Assembly (NCBI GenBank): GCA_043228905.1
Contig: JBHGNT010000080.1
Span: 37,725-101,724 of the forward strand
Origin: Azolla caroliniana
Taxonomy: Eukaryota; Polypodiophyta
Direction of reading: 5' to 3'
DNA length: 64,000 bases
A model generated the notes under the pieces. The model saw only the letters and a program-made list of their open reading frames with translations. It was not told the DNA's origin and searched no databases. The position numbers and the translations under genes are program-made. Of the stretch, positions 33,273 through 43,768 are shown piece by piece; positions within the stretch are counted from its first letter, which is position 1, and each line of letters opens with the position of its first letter.

Positions 33273-36151
33273 CCACATCAGTAAGTTTCGGGTTTGGAAT
33301 TTAAATCTTGCCACAATGGCATTTTTCGAGTTGGCTTTCTAAATTCAAAATGAGAAATGCAGCAAGGAAGGAGAGAACATGAAATCATTCAGGAACACAA
33401 GGTCAAATGCAATGAACAAGATGATATAAATCCACGGGGGATCATAGAACTCTTCATATAAGAAATAAAAACAGGCAACAAAGAACACACCTTTTACTAG
33501 TTGAAACAATGCTCGCACATACCCAACCACTTAACGGTTTGTTACGATGCAATGTATCATACTCAAATCTATTACTGTAGTTAAACCTAAACCGTTCATA
33601 TAAGAAATAAAAAGCAGTAACTGTATCCAAATTCATCATAGGCTTTGGTTGTGCAATTTTTACCATTGATTCAGATGGATATTGTATGAAAGAACACAGT
33701 ATCAAAACCAACCAGACCTTTCCACATCAGTAAGTTTCGGGTTTAATACTATTCCATTAAGATACGATAGCCAAGCATTTATTGGAATTTAAATCTTGCC
33801 ACAATGGCATTTTTCGAGTTGGCTTTCTAAATTCAAAATGAGAAAAACAGCAAGGAAGGAGAGAACATGACATCATTCAGGAACACAAGCTCAAATGCAA
33901 TGAACAAGATGATATAAATCCACGGGGGATCATAGAACTTTTCATATAAGAAATAAAAACATGCAACAAAAAACACTTCTTTTACTAGTTGAAACAATGC
34001 TCGCACATACCCAACCACTTAACCGTTTATTACGATACAATGTATCATACTCAAAGCTATTACTGTAGTTAAACCTAAACCGTTCATATAAGAAATAAAA
34101 CGCAGCAACTGTATCCAAATTCATCATAGGCTTTGGTTGTGCAATTTCTACCATTGATTCAGATGGATATTGTATGAAAGAACACAGTATCAAAACCAAC
34201 CAGACCTTTCCACATCAGTAAGTTTCGGGTTTAATACTATTCCATTAAGATACGATAACCAAGCATTTATTGGAATTTTAATCTTGCCACAATGGCATTT
34301 TTCGAGTTGGCTTTCTAAATTCAAAATGAGAAAAGCAGCAGGGAAGGAGAGAACATGACATCATTCAGGAACACAAGCTCAAATGCAATGAACAAGATGA
34401 TATAAATCCACGGGGGATCATAGAACTCTTCATATAAGAAATATAAACAGGCAACAAAAAACACATCTTTTACTAGTTGAAACAATGCTCGCACATACCA
34501 AAGTACTTAACGGTTTCTTACGATGCAATGTATCATACACAAACTTATTACTGTAGTTAAACCTAAACCCTTCATATAAGAAATAAAAAGCAGCAACTGT
34601 ATCCAAATTTATCATAGGCTTTGGTTATGCAATTTCTACCATTGATTCATATGGATATTGTATGAAAGAACAGAGTATCAAAACCAACCAGACCTTTCCA
34701 CATCAGTAAGTTTTCACTTTCATACTATTCCATTAAGATACGATAACCAAGCATTTATTGGAATTTAAATCTTGCCACAATGGCATTTTTCGAGTTGGCT
34801 TTCTAAATTCAAAATGAGAAATGCAGCAAGGAAGGAGAGATCATGACATCATTCAGGTACACAAGCTCAAATGCAATGAACAAGATGATATAAATCCACG
34901 GGAGATCATAGAACTCTTCATATAAGAAATAAAAACATGCAACAAAAAACACATCTTTTACTAGTTGAAACAATGCTCGCACATACCCAAACACTTAACG
35001 GTTTCTTACGATGCAATGTATCATACACAAACCTATTACTATAGTTAAACCTAAACCGTTCATATAAGAAATAAAAAGCAGTAACTGTATCCAAATTCAT
35101 CATAGGCTTTGGTTGTGCAATTTCTACCATTGATTCAGATCGATATTATATAAAAGAACAGAGTATCAAAACCAACCAGACGTTTCCACATCAGTAAGTT
35201 TCGGGTTTAATACTATTCCATTAAGATACGATAACCAAGCAATTATTGGAATTTAAATCTTGCCACAATGGCATTTTTCGAGTTGGCTTTCTAAATTCAA
35301 AATGAGAAAAGCAGCTAGGAAGGAGAGAACATGACATCATTCAGGAACACAAGCTCAAATGCAATGAACAAGATGATATAAATCCACGAGGGATCATAGA
35401 ACTCTTCATATAAGAAATAAAAACATGCAACAAAAAACACATCTTTTACTAGTTGAAACAATGCTCGCACATACCCAAACACTTAACGGTTTCTTACGAT
35501 GCAATGTATCATACTCAAATCTATTACTGTAGTTAAACCTAAACCGTTCATATAAGAAATAAAAAGCAGCAACTGTATCCAAATTCATCATAGGCTTTGG
35601 TTGTGCAATTTCTACCATTGATTCAGATAGATATTGTATGAAAGAACAGAGTATCAAAACCAACCAGACCTTTCCACATCAGTAAGTTTTTGCTTTTATA
35701 CTATTCCATTAAGATACGATAACCAAGCATTTATTGGAATTTAAATCTTGCCACAATGGCATTTTTCGAGTTGGCTTTCTAAATTTAAAATGAGAAAAGC
35801 AGCAAGGAAGGAGAGAACATGACATCATTCAAGAACACAAGCTCAAATGCAATGAACAAGATGATATAAATCCACGGGGGATCATAGAACTCTTCATATA
35901 AGAAATAAAAACATGCAACAAAAAACAAATCTTTTACTAGTTGAAACAATGCTCGCACATACCCAAACACTTAACGGTTTCTTACGATGCAATGTATCAT
36001 ACTCAAATCTATTACTGTAGTTAAACCTAAACCGTTCATATAAGAAATAAAAAGAAGTAACTGTATCCAAATTCATCATAGGCTTTGGTTGTGCAATTTC
36101 TACCATTGATTCAGATGGATATTGTATGAAAGAACAGAGTATCAAAACCAA
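33273..36151 (-). repeat. 488-bp tandem repeat array, ~5.9 units
   Basis: It continues from the L1 block at CCACATCAGTAAGTTTCGGG, first with a shortened unit (GGGTTTGGAATTTAAATC, lacking about 55 bp), then complete units at ~488-bp spacing (landmarks near 33703, 34192, 34680, 35170 and 35656). Units differ by scattered substitutions. Confidence 0.9.
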
Positions 36152-37614
36152 CTCGAAAAATGCCATTGTGGCAATATTTAAATTCCAATAAATGCTTGGT
36201 TATCGTATCTTAATGGAATAGTATTAAAGCGGAAACTTACTGATGTGGAAACGGGGCATTTTTTGCACGGTGTATAATATCAGGAAGTTGTTTTTGCTGC
36301 ATTTTGCAGTGTAGGTGCTCTGCGAATTAAAGCTGTGTGCTTGGATTTTCGAGCCTATGCAGACGCAAGCAACAAAGAAGCGTAGATACACCAACACTCA
36401 TTTATGTATAATTAGCTGCAATCTTTTCGAATTCTATAGTTATCATTTCTTTTTGTGCTCGAATGTGTCTACAGGTGTTTGCAGGCTCTACAGCAGATCA
36501 AACAAGAGTTTTATGCTGTTAGAGAGAAGCTCGATACTTTGATGCAGGTGAAGATATCTGCATGCACACTCCACTACTTTTTTTGGGGATTATTTTTGTA
36601 TTTGTAACTACACTTATGATTTGTGTGTGCTCTTTACGATTTAAAAGGCCTAATTAATAATACCATTGTTGGAATTAACCCCATTAATCGATTTATTAAT
36701 TAGTCCCATTGCGACAATCTGGAAACTTCCCATCTCTTTTCTACGTATTCCCTTCATCTGGAATTAATTTTGGTTTTCGATCTTCTTTTTCATAGCTTGA
36801 AAAGCAAATTATTGCTGTTGGGGGAGTTGTTCCGATGATAGAGTGAAGCCGATGGATTGGAGGCGTGTTGTTTGGATTAGAGAATGCTGCTTCTTTCTGT
36901 TGCATGAACCTGGAGATTTGGAATGAGAAGTTGCTTAGCATCTCAACTGAAGTTATGTGCTCTGTCGGAGGCCTGGACATACTACTCATTTTACGTACTA
37001 TTGGCTCCATTCTCCGAGATTTAATTTCTTTTAAGTTGTTAATACTTGTAGTGTTTACTATATAGTCAGTAGTGGCCGATGTTTTCACATGTGATTATAA
37101 GTTGAGTGATTCAAACTTTGATCTTTGATGTGGCAAGGCCTTTGTTTGCTTTAGAGCTTATGTATTCATGATAAATAATGTCATTTAATTCAATTGTCGT
37201 TGGAGATTGATCTTCTGTTTTAGTTGTGGCCTATGATGGTGTATGTATTGAGAACAAGGTAGCAAACAGAGCACAAAAATCTACCACATCTCTAAACCCT
37301 AAACACTAAACTCTTTGGTTGACACTCTTATGGTGACCCACATCTTACAAACAGGAATAATGCTACTCACTTCCAAGTAGACAGGTAATGCAAGGATTTC
37401 GTTAAACCGATTGCAACGTATGATATGGTGTGTATTAATTATAACATATAATAAGCAAGGAGGGCTAGTAACAAACACACCGAGTCCGCTAAAACCAAAC
37501 TAAAAGAAGAAGACACGGAGGTGAAAATGGTAAAGATGGCATAGAGAACACGCATGTATGTATGTATGTATGCCGTTAGATAGAATAGAATAGATAGCTG
37601 TTTAACATTTTTTT
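36152..37614 (+). repeat. ~1.46-kb AHP 3' block, copy L2
   Basis: It matches 31807-33272 at an offset of about 4,343 bp over its full length with a few substitutions, including the 106-bp forward piece of repeat unit at its start. Confidence 0.88.
36310..36846 (+). pseudogene. AHP exons 4-6, second set (L2)
   Basis: Exons at 36310-36381, 36475-36547 and 36796-36846 keep all splice sites and frame. The encoded residues equal those of the L1 set except one Ala-to-Val change in the last exon (IIAVGG). There are no exons 1-3 nearby, so this is either a spare 3' end for the upstream exons or an untranslated relic. Unlike the other three sets it is followed by unique sequence (from 37615), which suggests that this is the ancestral 3' end of the gene and that L1 is the inserted duplicate. 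Confidence 0.85.
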
Positions 37615-38535
37615 CCACGACAGCTATCTCGGCATGCCGCTTGTTCTGGTTTCAGGTCGATCTTCATAGAGAAACCGAAAAGAAGAAGAAGAAGCAACCC
37701 CACTTGTATGGATAGACTACGCACCATATAGTTTAGCGAGCATATGACTAATAATCATAATGGTCGTATATGTATGTATGTATGTATGTATGTATTTGGG
37801 TCCATGGGGTCCAACCAGAAAACCAGTTACCCTACATGCGCACAGATTATAGATACACACACAGCATAATCTCTCTCTAATTATCTCATACGTCCTATAA
37901 TGTAGCTAGCTCCTGCACAATTCCATATTCCATATGCTTTGCTTGAATGAGCGATGATGAATGATGAGGATGGAAGAGGTCATAATGGAAGGGTGGGAGG
38001 GAGAGTGGTGGGCGAGGAGGAGCATGGATATGGAGGTGGCCTCCTCTCCTCCTCTTCTCAGGCTTTGCTTTCGGGGTTGCCTGTCTCGTCCTTTCCAACC
38101 TCCGCCCCTCCCATCCTCCTTAATACATCATATTCCATACCTTACCTTACATACAGCGCTGGGATGCCCCCCCAGACCTCTATTGATTGCACAATCATAT
38201 CGTCTGGTGAATCCTCTTCTTTTCTCTTAATTCCTGTTTCTCTTTCTCGACCTCTCTGCTGCTGGTAGTGCTCGGGCGATCCGCCCGCCGGGGCACCTCA
38301 GCTTATGTCTGTATACCCTGTTTATTGTTCCCCTACCGGATCCTTAATCTCCTTTCCCGCATCATTGTTTGTCAGGCCAAGTACCGGAATTTCTCATTGG
38401 TCAATATCTGAAGGTTTCTATTGTGATTCGTCTTATAAAAGAGAGACAGAGAGACAGAGATTGGAACATTAGAAATTTTAATGCGCCAGTATCTAATTTC
38501 CTCATTCAGTGATGGCAGTGTATTCACCTGCACAT
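37615..38535. other. Unique spacer before the second PPR copy
   Basis: It contains a (GTAT)n run (37770-37795), purine-rich sequence near 37980-38030 and CT-rich sequence. No ORF with recognisable domains was found. It ends at the junction where the duplicated PPR block begins. Confidence 0.45.
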
Positions 38536-40920
38536 AACTATTGATATAGAACAGGGAAGGCAATGTTGGTTTTTGTGAAGGTAGAGCCGTTCCATGTATC
38601 AAAAAGTATATAGCATAGAAGCTTAAGAATGCCACAACTACTACACTGAGATAAAGTACGTTTTTATTATTATCAATGAGCAAGGACAGTGTTCAAAGTA
38701 TTTTGATGTTGTTGAAATGTTGTACCAGAGAGAAGGATCTATGTAAAGGTCACAGAATGCACGAGGATATCCTTAAGAGGGGATTGCTGAAGAAGAGCGT
38801 TTACATAGGAACAGCCTTAGTGGATTTGTATGCTAAATGTGGTGCTCTTTCCAAAGCACAACTCGTCTTTGATGAGCTCCCAACTCAGAATGTGGTCTCA
38901 TGGACGGCCCTCATTGGAGGGTATGCTCAATATGGACATGGGGAAAAAGCTCTCTGTTGCTTTGAGAAGATGCAACAAAAGGGGTTGTCCCCTGATGCAC
39001 TCACCTATGTTTGCATTCTGAAAGCTTGTAGTAGCATTAAAGATGCTCAAAAGGGAAGCGAGATTCATGCAGAAATTGTGAAACATGGGATGTTGGGAAA
39101 TGACAGTGTGCTTGGCACTGCATTAGTCGATATGTATGTGAAATGTGGTGCATTTGCAAAGGCACAGCAAGTGTTTGATGTGCTTCCAATCCGAAATATA
39201 GTATCTTGGAATGTGCTGATTTCAGGATATTGCCAGCATGGCCATTGCGAAGAAGCATTGAGGTGTTTCCAGAAAATGCGATGTCACGGGGTTTCTCCCA
39301 ATTCAATCACATTTGCTTGCGTCCTAAAAGCCTGTGGCAACCTTGGAGCAGTGGAGAAGGGTAAAAACATCCATCAAGAGATTCTTAGGGAAGGATATCT
39401 CGAAAATGATAGTATGCTGGGAAATGCATTGGTGGAAATGTATGCGAAATGTGGTGATCTTGCAAAGGCACAAGACGTGTTTGATAATCTCAATGTATGG
39501 GATGTAATTGGCTTTACTTCATTGATCACTGGATATGACCAACATGGATATGGTGACAAAGCTCTCAAATGCTTTGAACAGATGCGAAGCAAAGGCCTCT
39601 CCCCTGATGCAATGACCTTTACTTGCATCCTGAAAGCCTGTGGCAGCATGGGAGCTACTGAGATGGGCAGAGAAATCCATGCTGATATTGTCAAAGAAGG
39701 ACTGCTGGTGCATGATAGTGTCCTCGGAAATGCATTAGTGAATATGTATGCCAAGTGTGGCGCGCTTGCAATGGCACAACAAGTGTTTGATGAGATATCG
39801 ATGCGGGACATAGTCTCGTGGACTTCTCTAATTTCAGGCTATGGAAAGCATGGGCATGGTGAGGAGACATTAAACTGTTTCCAAAGAATGCAACTTGAGG
39901 GTCTCTATCCGAATACGGTGACCTTTGCGTGCTTATTGCAAACTTGTGGAAGCTTAGGTGCAATGGAGAAAGGTAAAGAAATACATGCTGAGCTTGTGAA
40001 GGAGGGACTCCTGGGAAAAGACACTATGCTTGGCAATGCATTGGTGGACATGTACTCCAAATGTGGAGCAATTGTGAAAGCTGAAGAAGTATTTCACAAG
40101 CTTCCTATTCGGGGTGTTGTTGCCTGGACTGCATTAATTGCTGGATATTCCCAAATGGGAAGATATGATGCTGTTTTCAACTCCTTAAACAAAATGATAG
40201 GAGAAGGTATTGAGCCAAACATGATTACATTCCTTGTTGTCCTTAGTGCATGCAGTTCATCTGGTTTAGTGGATGAAGGCCAAATGTACTTTGAGGCCAT
40301 GACGTCAGGCTACTGCATTGCTCCTACTATACAGCATTATACATGTATGATAGATCTTTTTGGGCGAGGGGGACATTTTGACAAGGCGGTGTCAATGGTT
40401 GGGAGGATGCCCTCCCTTGATTATCTTCCTGCATGGTTAGCTTTATTGGGTGCCTGTCAAAAGTGGGGAAATTTGATGCTGGGAAGATTGGCCTTTGAAC
40501 ATTCCATAAGATTGGATGAAAAGTGTGCTGTGGCTTATGACTTAATGAGTATGCTTTATTTAGCTGCTGGTATGCAAGACAATATGGCAATTGTCGAATC
40601 TATGAGGATGGAAAATAAAGCTTGGTAGACTGATTTTGTTCAAATCCTGTTAGGAATTGAGGTTCAAAAACTTCACCTCTCGGTCACAACCGAGGACACA
40701 CGAGTCAATGCAGCAGTAAATCGGAAAACACAGAGAGAGACTCGAATGCACAGGGTTTAGCGTGGAAAACCCTAGACGGGAAAAACCACGGGAGCGCAAG
40801 GCTCCAACTATCACTATACGCAAGGAATGTACAATGGCGAGCTGCAAGGCGACGACCTTGAGCTCGCTGTCCTCGCCACAGGCGGCGGTATTACACAGAG
40901 GCGTCGACCTCTTCCTTTCT
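38536..40920 (+). repeat. Segmental duplication block, copy 2 (PPR + LTR start)
   Basis: Equal to 24577-26961 at an offset of 13,959 bp. The join at 38535/38536 is the likely tandem duplication junction, where the end of the first unit meets the start of the second. Confidence 0.92.
38676..40628 (+). CDS. Pentatricopeptide repeat protein, PLS type, copy 2
   Basis: The 650-residue ORF is identical in protein sequence to the copy at 24717, with about 18 PPR motifs and an E-domain-like tail ending RMENKAW and no DYW domain. The 140 bp upstream are also identical; beyond that the two copies have different promoters. This one follows the unique spacer after AHP set L2, while copy 1 sits inside AHP intron 3. 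A minus-strand copia LTR starts 20 bp after the stop. Lack of divergence implies very recent duplication or gene conversion. The likely role, as for the family, is sequence-specific binding of organellar RNA, but no targeting peptide is seen. Confidence 0.88.
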   Translation: MSKDSVQSILMLLKCCTREKDLCKGHRMHEDILKRGLLKKSVYIGTALVDLYAKCGALSKAQLVFDELPTQNVVSWTALIGGYAQYGHGEKALCCFEKMQQKGLSPDALTYVCILKACSSIKDAQKGSEIHAEIVKHGMLGNDSVLGTALVDMYVKCGAFAKAQQVFDVLPIRNIVSWNVLISGYCQHGHCEEALRCFQKMRCHGVSPNSITFACVLKACGNLGAVEKGKNIHQEILREGYLENDSMLGNALVEMYAKCGDLAKAQDVFDNLNVWDVIGFTSLITGYDQHGYGDKALKCFEQMRSKGLSPDAMTFTCILKACGSMGATEMGREIHADIVKEGLLVHDSVLGNALVNMYAKCGALAMAQQVFDEISMRDIVSWTSLISGYGKHGHGEETLNCFQRMQLEGLYPNTVTFACLLQTCGSLGAMEKGKEIHAELVKEGLLGKDTMLGNALVDMYSKCGAIVKAEEVFHKLPIRGVVAWTALIAGYSQMGRYDAVFNSLNKMIGEGIEPNMITFLVVLSACSSSGLVDEGQMYFEAMTSGYCIAPTIQHYTCMIDLFGRGGHFDKAVSMVGRMPSLDYLPAWLALLGACQKWGNLMLGRLAFEHSIRLDEKCAVAYDLMSMLYLAAGMQDNMAIVESMRMENKAW

Positions 40921-41329
40921 CTCTCTCTCTCTCTCGGCTGCTCTCACTTCGCTCCCTCTAAGTGGAAAACTGAAAAGTGAGCAGCAACTACAAAACTGTT
41001 TGCCCTAAGTCATATTTATACACATATGACTTTCGGGTTATTTACAAATATAGCCTCAAGGGCCCTTGGCAAACATATTCACAAATATGTCCCCGCATCC
41101 GGATCTCTCTCTGGGTACATTCGTCATCCGGCTCCGTAGCCGGGGTCTTCATCATCTGGCTCCGTTGCCGGGGTCTTCATCATCCGGATCCGGAACCGGG
41201 TCTTCATCATCCGGCTCCGGAACCGGGTCTTCATCATCCGGCTCCGATACCGGGTACTCCTCATTCGGGTCTTCATTCCCGATTCCCGGACATCGGACCA
41301 TCCCATCCGGAGGGACCGTAATCCCAACA
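40648..41329 (-). repeat. Copia 3' LTR
   Basis: 682 bp, with termini TGTTAGGAATTG and GTAATCCCAACA as read on the plus strand. It carries five ~27-bp CCGG-rich minisatellite units. Its 3' flank is GGATT (complement of 40643-40647), unlike the CATAC flank of the matching 5' LTR at 56634. Confidence 0.92.
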
Positions 41330-41536
41330 AACTCCCCCTTCACTTCGGCATGGGATGTCTTTCCAGTCGGACCCTCTTCCGGCACGCTTCCAGCTTGTCG
41401 GGTGTGAGCACTTTGGTCAGCATGTCTGACCCGTTCTCGTCCGTGTGGATCTTCGTCAGCACGAACTCCTGGTCTTCTATCCTTTCCCGGATCCAGTGAT
41501 ATCTTCGCTGGATGTGCTTCGTCCAGGAGTGATAGG
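41330..41536 (-). pseudogene. Copia RNase H C-terminal end, separated from the rest of pol
   Basis: On the minus strand it encodes the tail of a copia RNase H (HSWTKHIQRRYHWIRERIED and the following DMLTKVLTPDKLEACR), then a polypurine tract (complement of 41331-41345) next to the LTR. Its first codons continue exactly the frame that stops at 61165, so this is the missing end of the copia element at 57.3-61.2 kb, cut off by a gypsy insertion and a later inversion. Confidence 0.88.
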
Positions 41537-41578
41537 TGTCATGAAGACATACATCTTGGCTTATCATGACATTCATCT

Positions 41579-41650
41579 TGGCGAACCAGGAATCGAACCC
41601 GTAACCTCTTGGTTTACATATTGTACTTTAACCATTGTAATAACATATGT
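41579..41650 (-). other. tRNA-like module in gypsy LTR, antisense
   Basis: The minus strand reads ACAATGGTTAAAGT (A-box-like), about 25 nt, then GGGTTCGATTCC (consensus B box) and CTGGTTCGCCA, resembling a tRNA 3' end. It lies 42-113 bp inside the LTR. The same module recurs in the LTRs at 43264-43335 and 61208-61279. Confidence 0.65.
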
Positions 41651-41739
41651 GAGATGTAATCATAATAATTATATGTTTAGTTATTACGAGATATTTAGAA
41701 CATATTGTAATAACATATGTGAGATGTAATCATAATAAT

Positions 41740-43229
41740 CGTTCGCCCAAGAGGTTTTGAGCCATATTATCCCAAATCGTGCATCTAGCTCCCAAACTCA
41801 AAATCCTCGTCTAGACTACACCCAGTTTAGTTGGCATGATGGGTTACTTTTTCGACAAACTCTCTTGTATGTGTCTGACGGTCCTTCTCGACTCAAAGTC
41901 ATGCAACAATGTCATGACACACCAATGGCGGGACACTTCGGCATCCACAAGACTTTTGAGTTGATTTCTCGCCGATATTGGTGGCCACGGCTTCGCCATT
42001 TTGTTACGGATTATGTTCGTAGCTGTGATACATGCTGCCGATCAAAAAAGCCTCGACATCATCCATATGGCTTATTACAGCCAATGCCTATTCCGGAGAG
42101 CCCATGGAAATCTATTTCCTTGGACTTTATTACGGATCTTCCACCTTCCAAGGGATTTGATTCGATTCTCACGGTTGTTGATCGTTTTACGAAGATGGCA
42201 CATTTCCTTCCATGCACAAAGACCATTACTAGTCAAGAGACAGCTGATTTACTCATGCGGGAGGTGTTTCGCCATCATGGTCTTCCGGATGATATTATCA
42301 GTGATCGGGGTCCCCAATTCATCTCGAAATTTTGGCGGCACATGTTCAGACTCTTACATACTTCTTGTAAACTCTCTTCCGGCTACCATCCAGAGACTAA
42401 TGGGCAGAGTGAGCGCACCAACCAAACAGTCGAGCAATATCTACGTTGTTTTGTCAACTATCAACAAGATGATTGGGTGGATTTACTACCTTTGGCAGAA
42501 TTTGCTTATAACAACTCCGAGCATTCTTCTACTGGATATTCCCCATTTTTTGCAAACATTGGGTACCATCCTCGTTGGACGATGCTTGAACATCCTGAAC
42601 TCCCAAAAAACCCAGCTGCTGAAGATCGGCTCACTCGACTCCAAGAAGTTCAGGATATGCTTTTGCATCATTTATGTGAAGCCCAAAACACTCAAAAGAA
42701 GATTGCTGACCGTCATCGACGTGATTCATCGACTACATTTCAACTAGGCGATCGTGTATGGCTCTTACAAGGTAGCATTAAAACGACCCGACCTTGCTAC
42801 AAATTGGATTATCAACGTTTTGGCCCATATGTCATAAGTGGTAAGATCAATGATGTGACATTTCGACTTGATCTTCCTCCTCATATGCGTCTTCACCCGG
42901 TCTTCCATGTTTCACTTTTGGAGCCTTACACAACGAGCTCTATTCCGGGTCGTGTTACACCTCCCCCACCTCCAATTGACGTTTCCAATGGCTCTGAATA
43001 TGAGGTTGCCGCTATCCTCGACTCCAAGATCATTCGCAACAAACTATACTACTTGGTTGATTGGTTAGGCTATACACCTAATGATCGAACATGGGAGCCT
43101 GCCGAACATCTTGCCAATGCCTCCGACATGGTTGTTGCATTTCACAACCAATATCCTCATAAACCAAGTCTGAACTCTTTTCTTCCGACTCGTGCAACTC
43201 GTCATCGAAAAGGGGGGATAATGTCATGA
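41740..43229 (+). CDS. Gypsy integrase with C-terminal chromodomain (partial pol)
   Basis: The frame is open from about 41740; the first ATG would be at 41757 (protein 490 residues). The zinc finger is HDTPMAGHFGIHKTF with SCDTC. The catalytic core has LDFITDLP, ISDRGPQFIS and the glutamate in NGQSERTNQ. The end shows the GPY/F-like segment RFGPYVISGK and a chromodomain with YEVAAILDSKI, YYLVDWLGY and RTWEPAEHL. Such chromodomains direct integration to marked chromatin and define chromoviruses. The N-terminal polyprotein (gag to RT) has been deleted. The frame is undamaged, but without RT the element could only move with help. The stop lies 8 bp inside the 3' LTR. Confidence 0.9.
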
Positions 43230-43768
43230 AGACATACATCTTGGCTTATCATGACATTCATCTTGGCGAACCAGGAATCGAACCCGTAACCTCTTGGTTT
43301 ACATATTGTACTTTAACCATTGTAATAACATATGTGAGATGTAATCATAATAATTATATGTTTAGTTATTACGAGATATTTAGAACATTCTAGATTATTC
43401 TAGAATGTTCTTGAATATTTCATGATTATATTTATTATTATTATTATTCATAAATATCTAAAATATTCTAGAACATTCTAGAATACTCCATAAGGGCCTA
43501 TAAATAAGAGTCCATACACTCATCACAACTCATTCGGTTCAACACCAGTCTTTAGCCCATAGCCTACTCCTTGTAATCTTCTTTCTCATAATATAATCGC
43601 ATTCCCATTTCTTATCTCTCACTTATACTTTTCTCTCTCTCGCACTCTCTCCCTCTTTCACTCTCTTTCTATCACTATCGCTATCTCTACCGCTCTCGCC
43701 ATCTCTATCGTTATCGTTATCTCTATCGCCATCGCTCTCTCTCTGCTTCCTACTCAAGAGTCACGACA
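43222..43768 (+). repeat. Gypsy 3' LTR, complete
   Basis: It starts TGTCATGAAG and ends GAGTCACGACA (547 bp), with termini TGTC/GACA. It contains the antisense tRNA-like module, a TTCTAGAA-rich region (43385-43490), TATAAATA near 43499 and a CTATCG/CTCTCT-rich U5. Confidence 0.92.

Larger units (their letters stand above)
41537..43768 (+). mobile_element. Internally deleted Ty3/gypsy chromovirus-like element
   Basis: It contains a 5' LTR fragment (41537-41703), a 36-bp duplicated LTR segment (41704-41739), an integrase-chromodomain frame, a polypurine tract CGAAAAGGGGGGATAA (43206-43221) and a complete 547-bp 3' LTR (43222-43768). Gag, protease, RT and most RNase H are missing. It is inserted in copia sequence with ATAGG at 41532-41536; the matching ATAGG is not at 43769 but is the complement of 61161-61165. 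Confidence 0.88.

Noticed and set aside
30222-36151. CRISPR-like regular repeats
   Set aside because: Units are ~488 bp, tandem without spacers, in a eukaryotic context.
37954-38268. A 104-residue ORF in the spacer before PPR copy 2
   Set aside because: Low-complexity Gly/Ser composition from a purine-rich stretch, an overlapping ORF in another frame, and no domain or splice support.
24939-40590. Minus-strand ORFs up to 145 residues within the PPR genes
   Set aside because: They are shadows of the PPR coding strand and occur identically in both copies.
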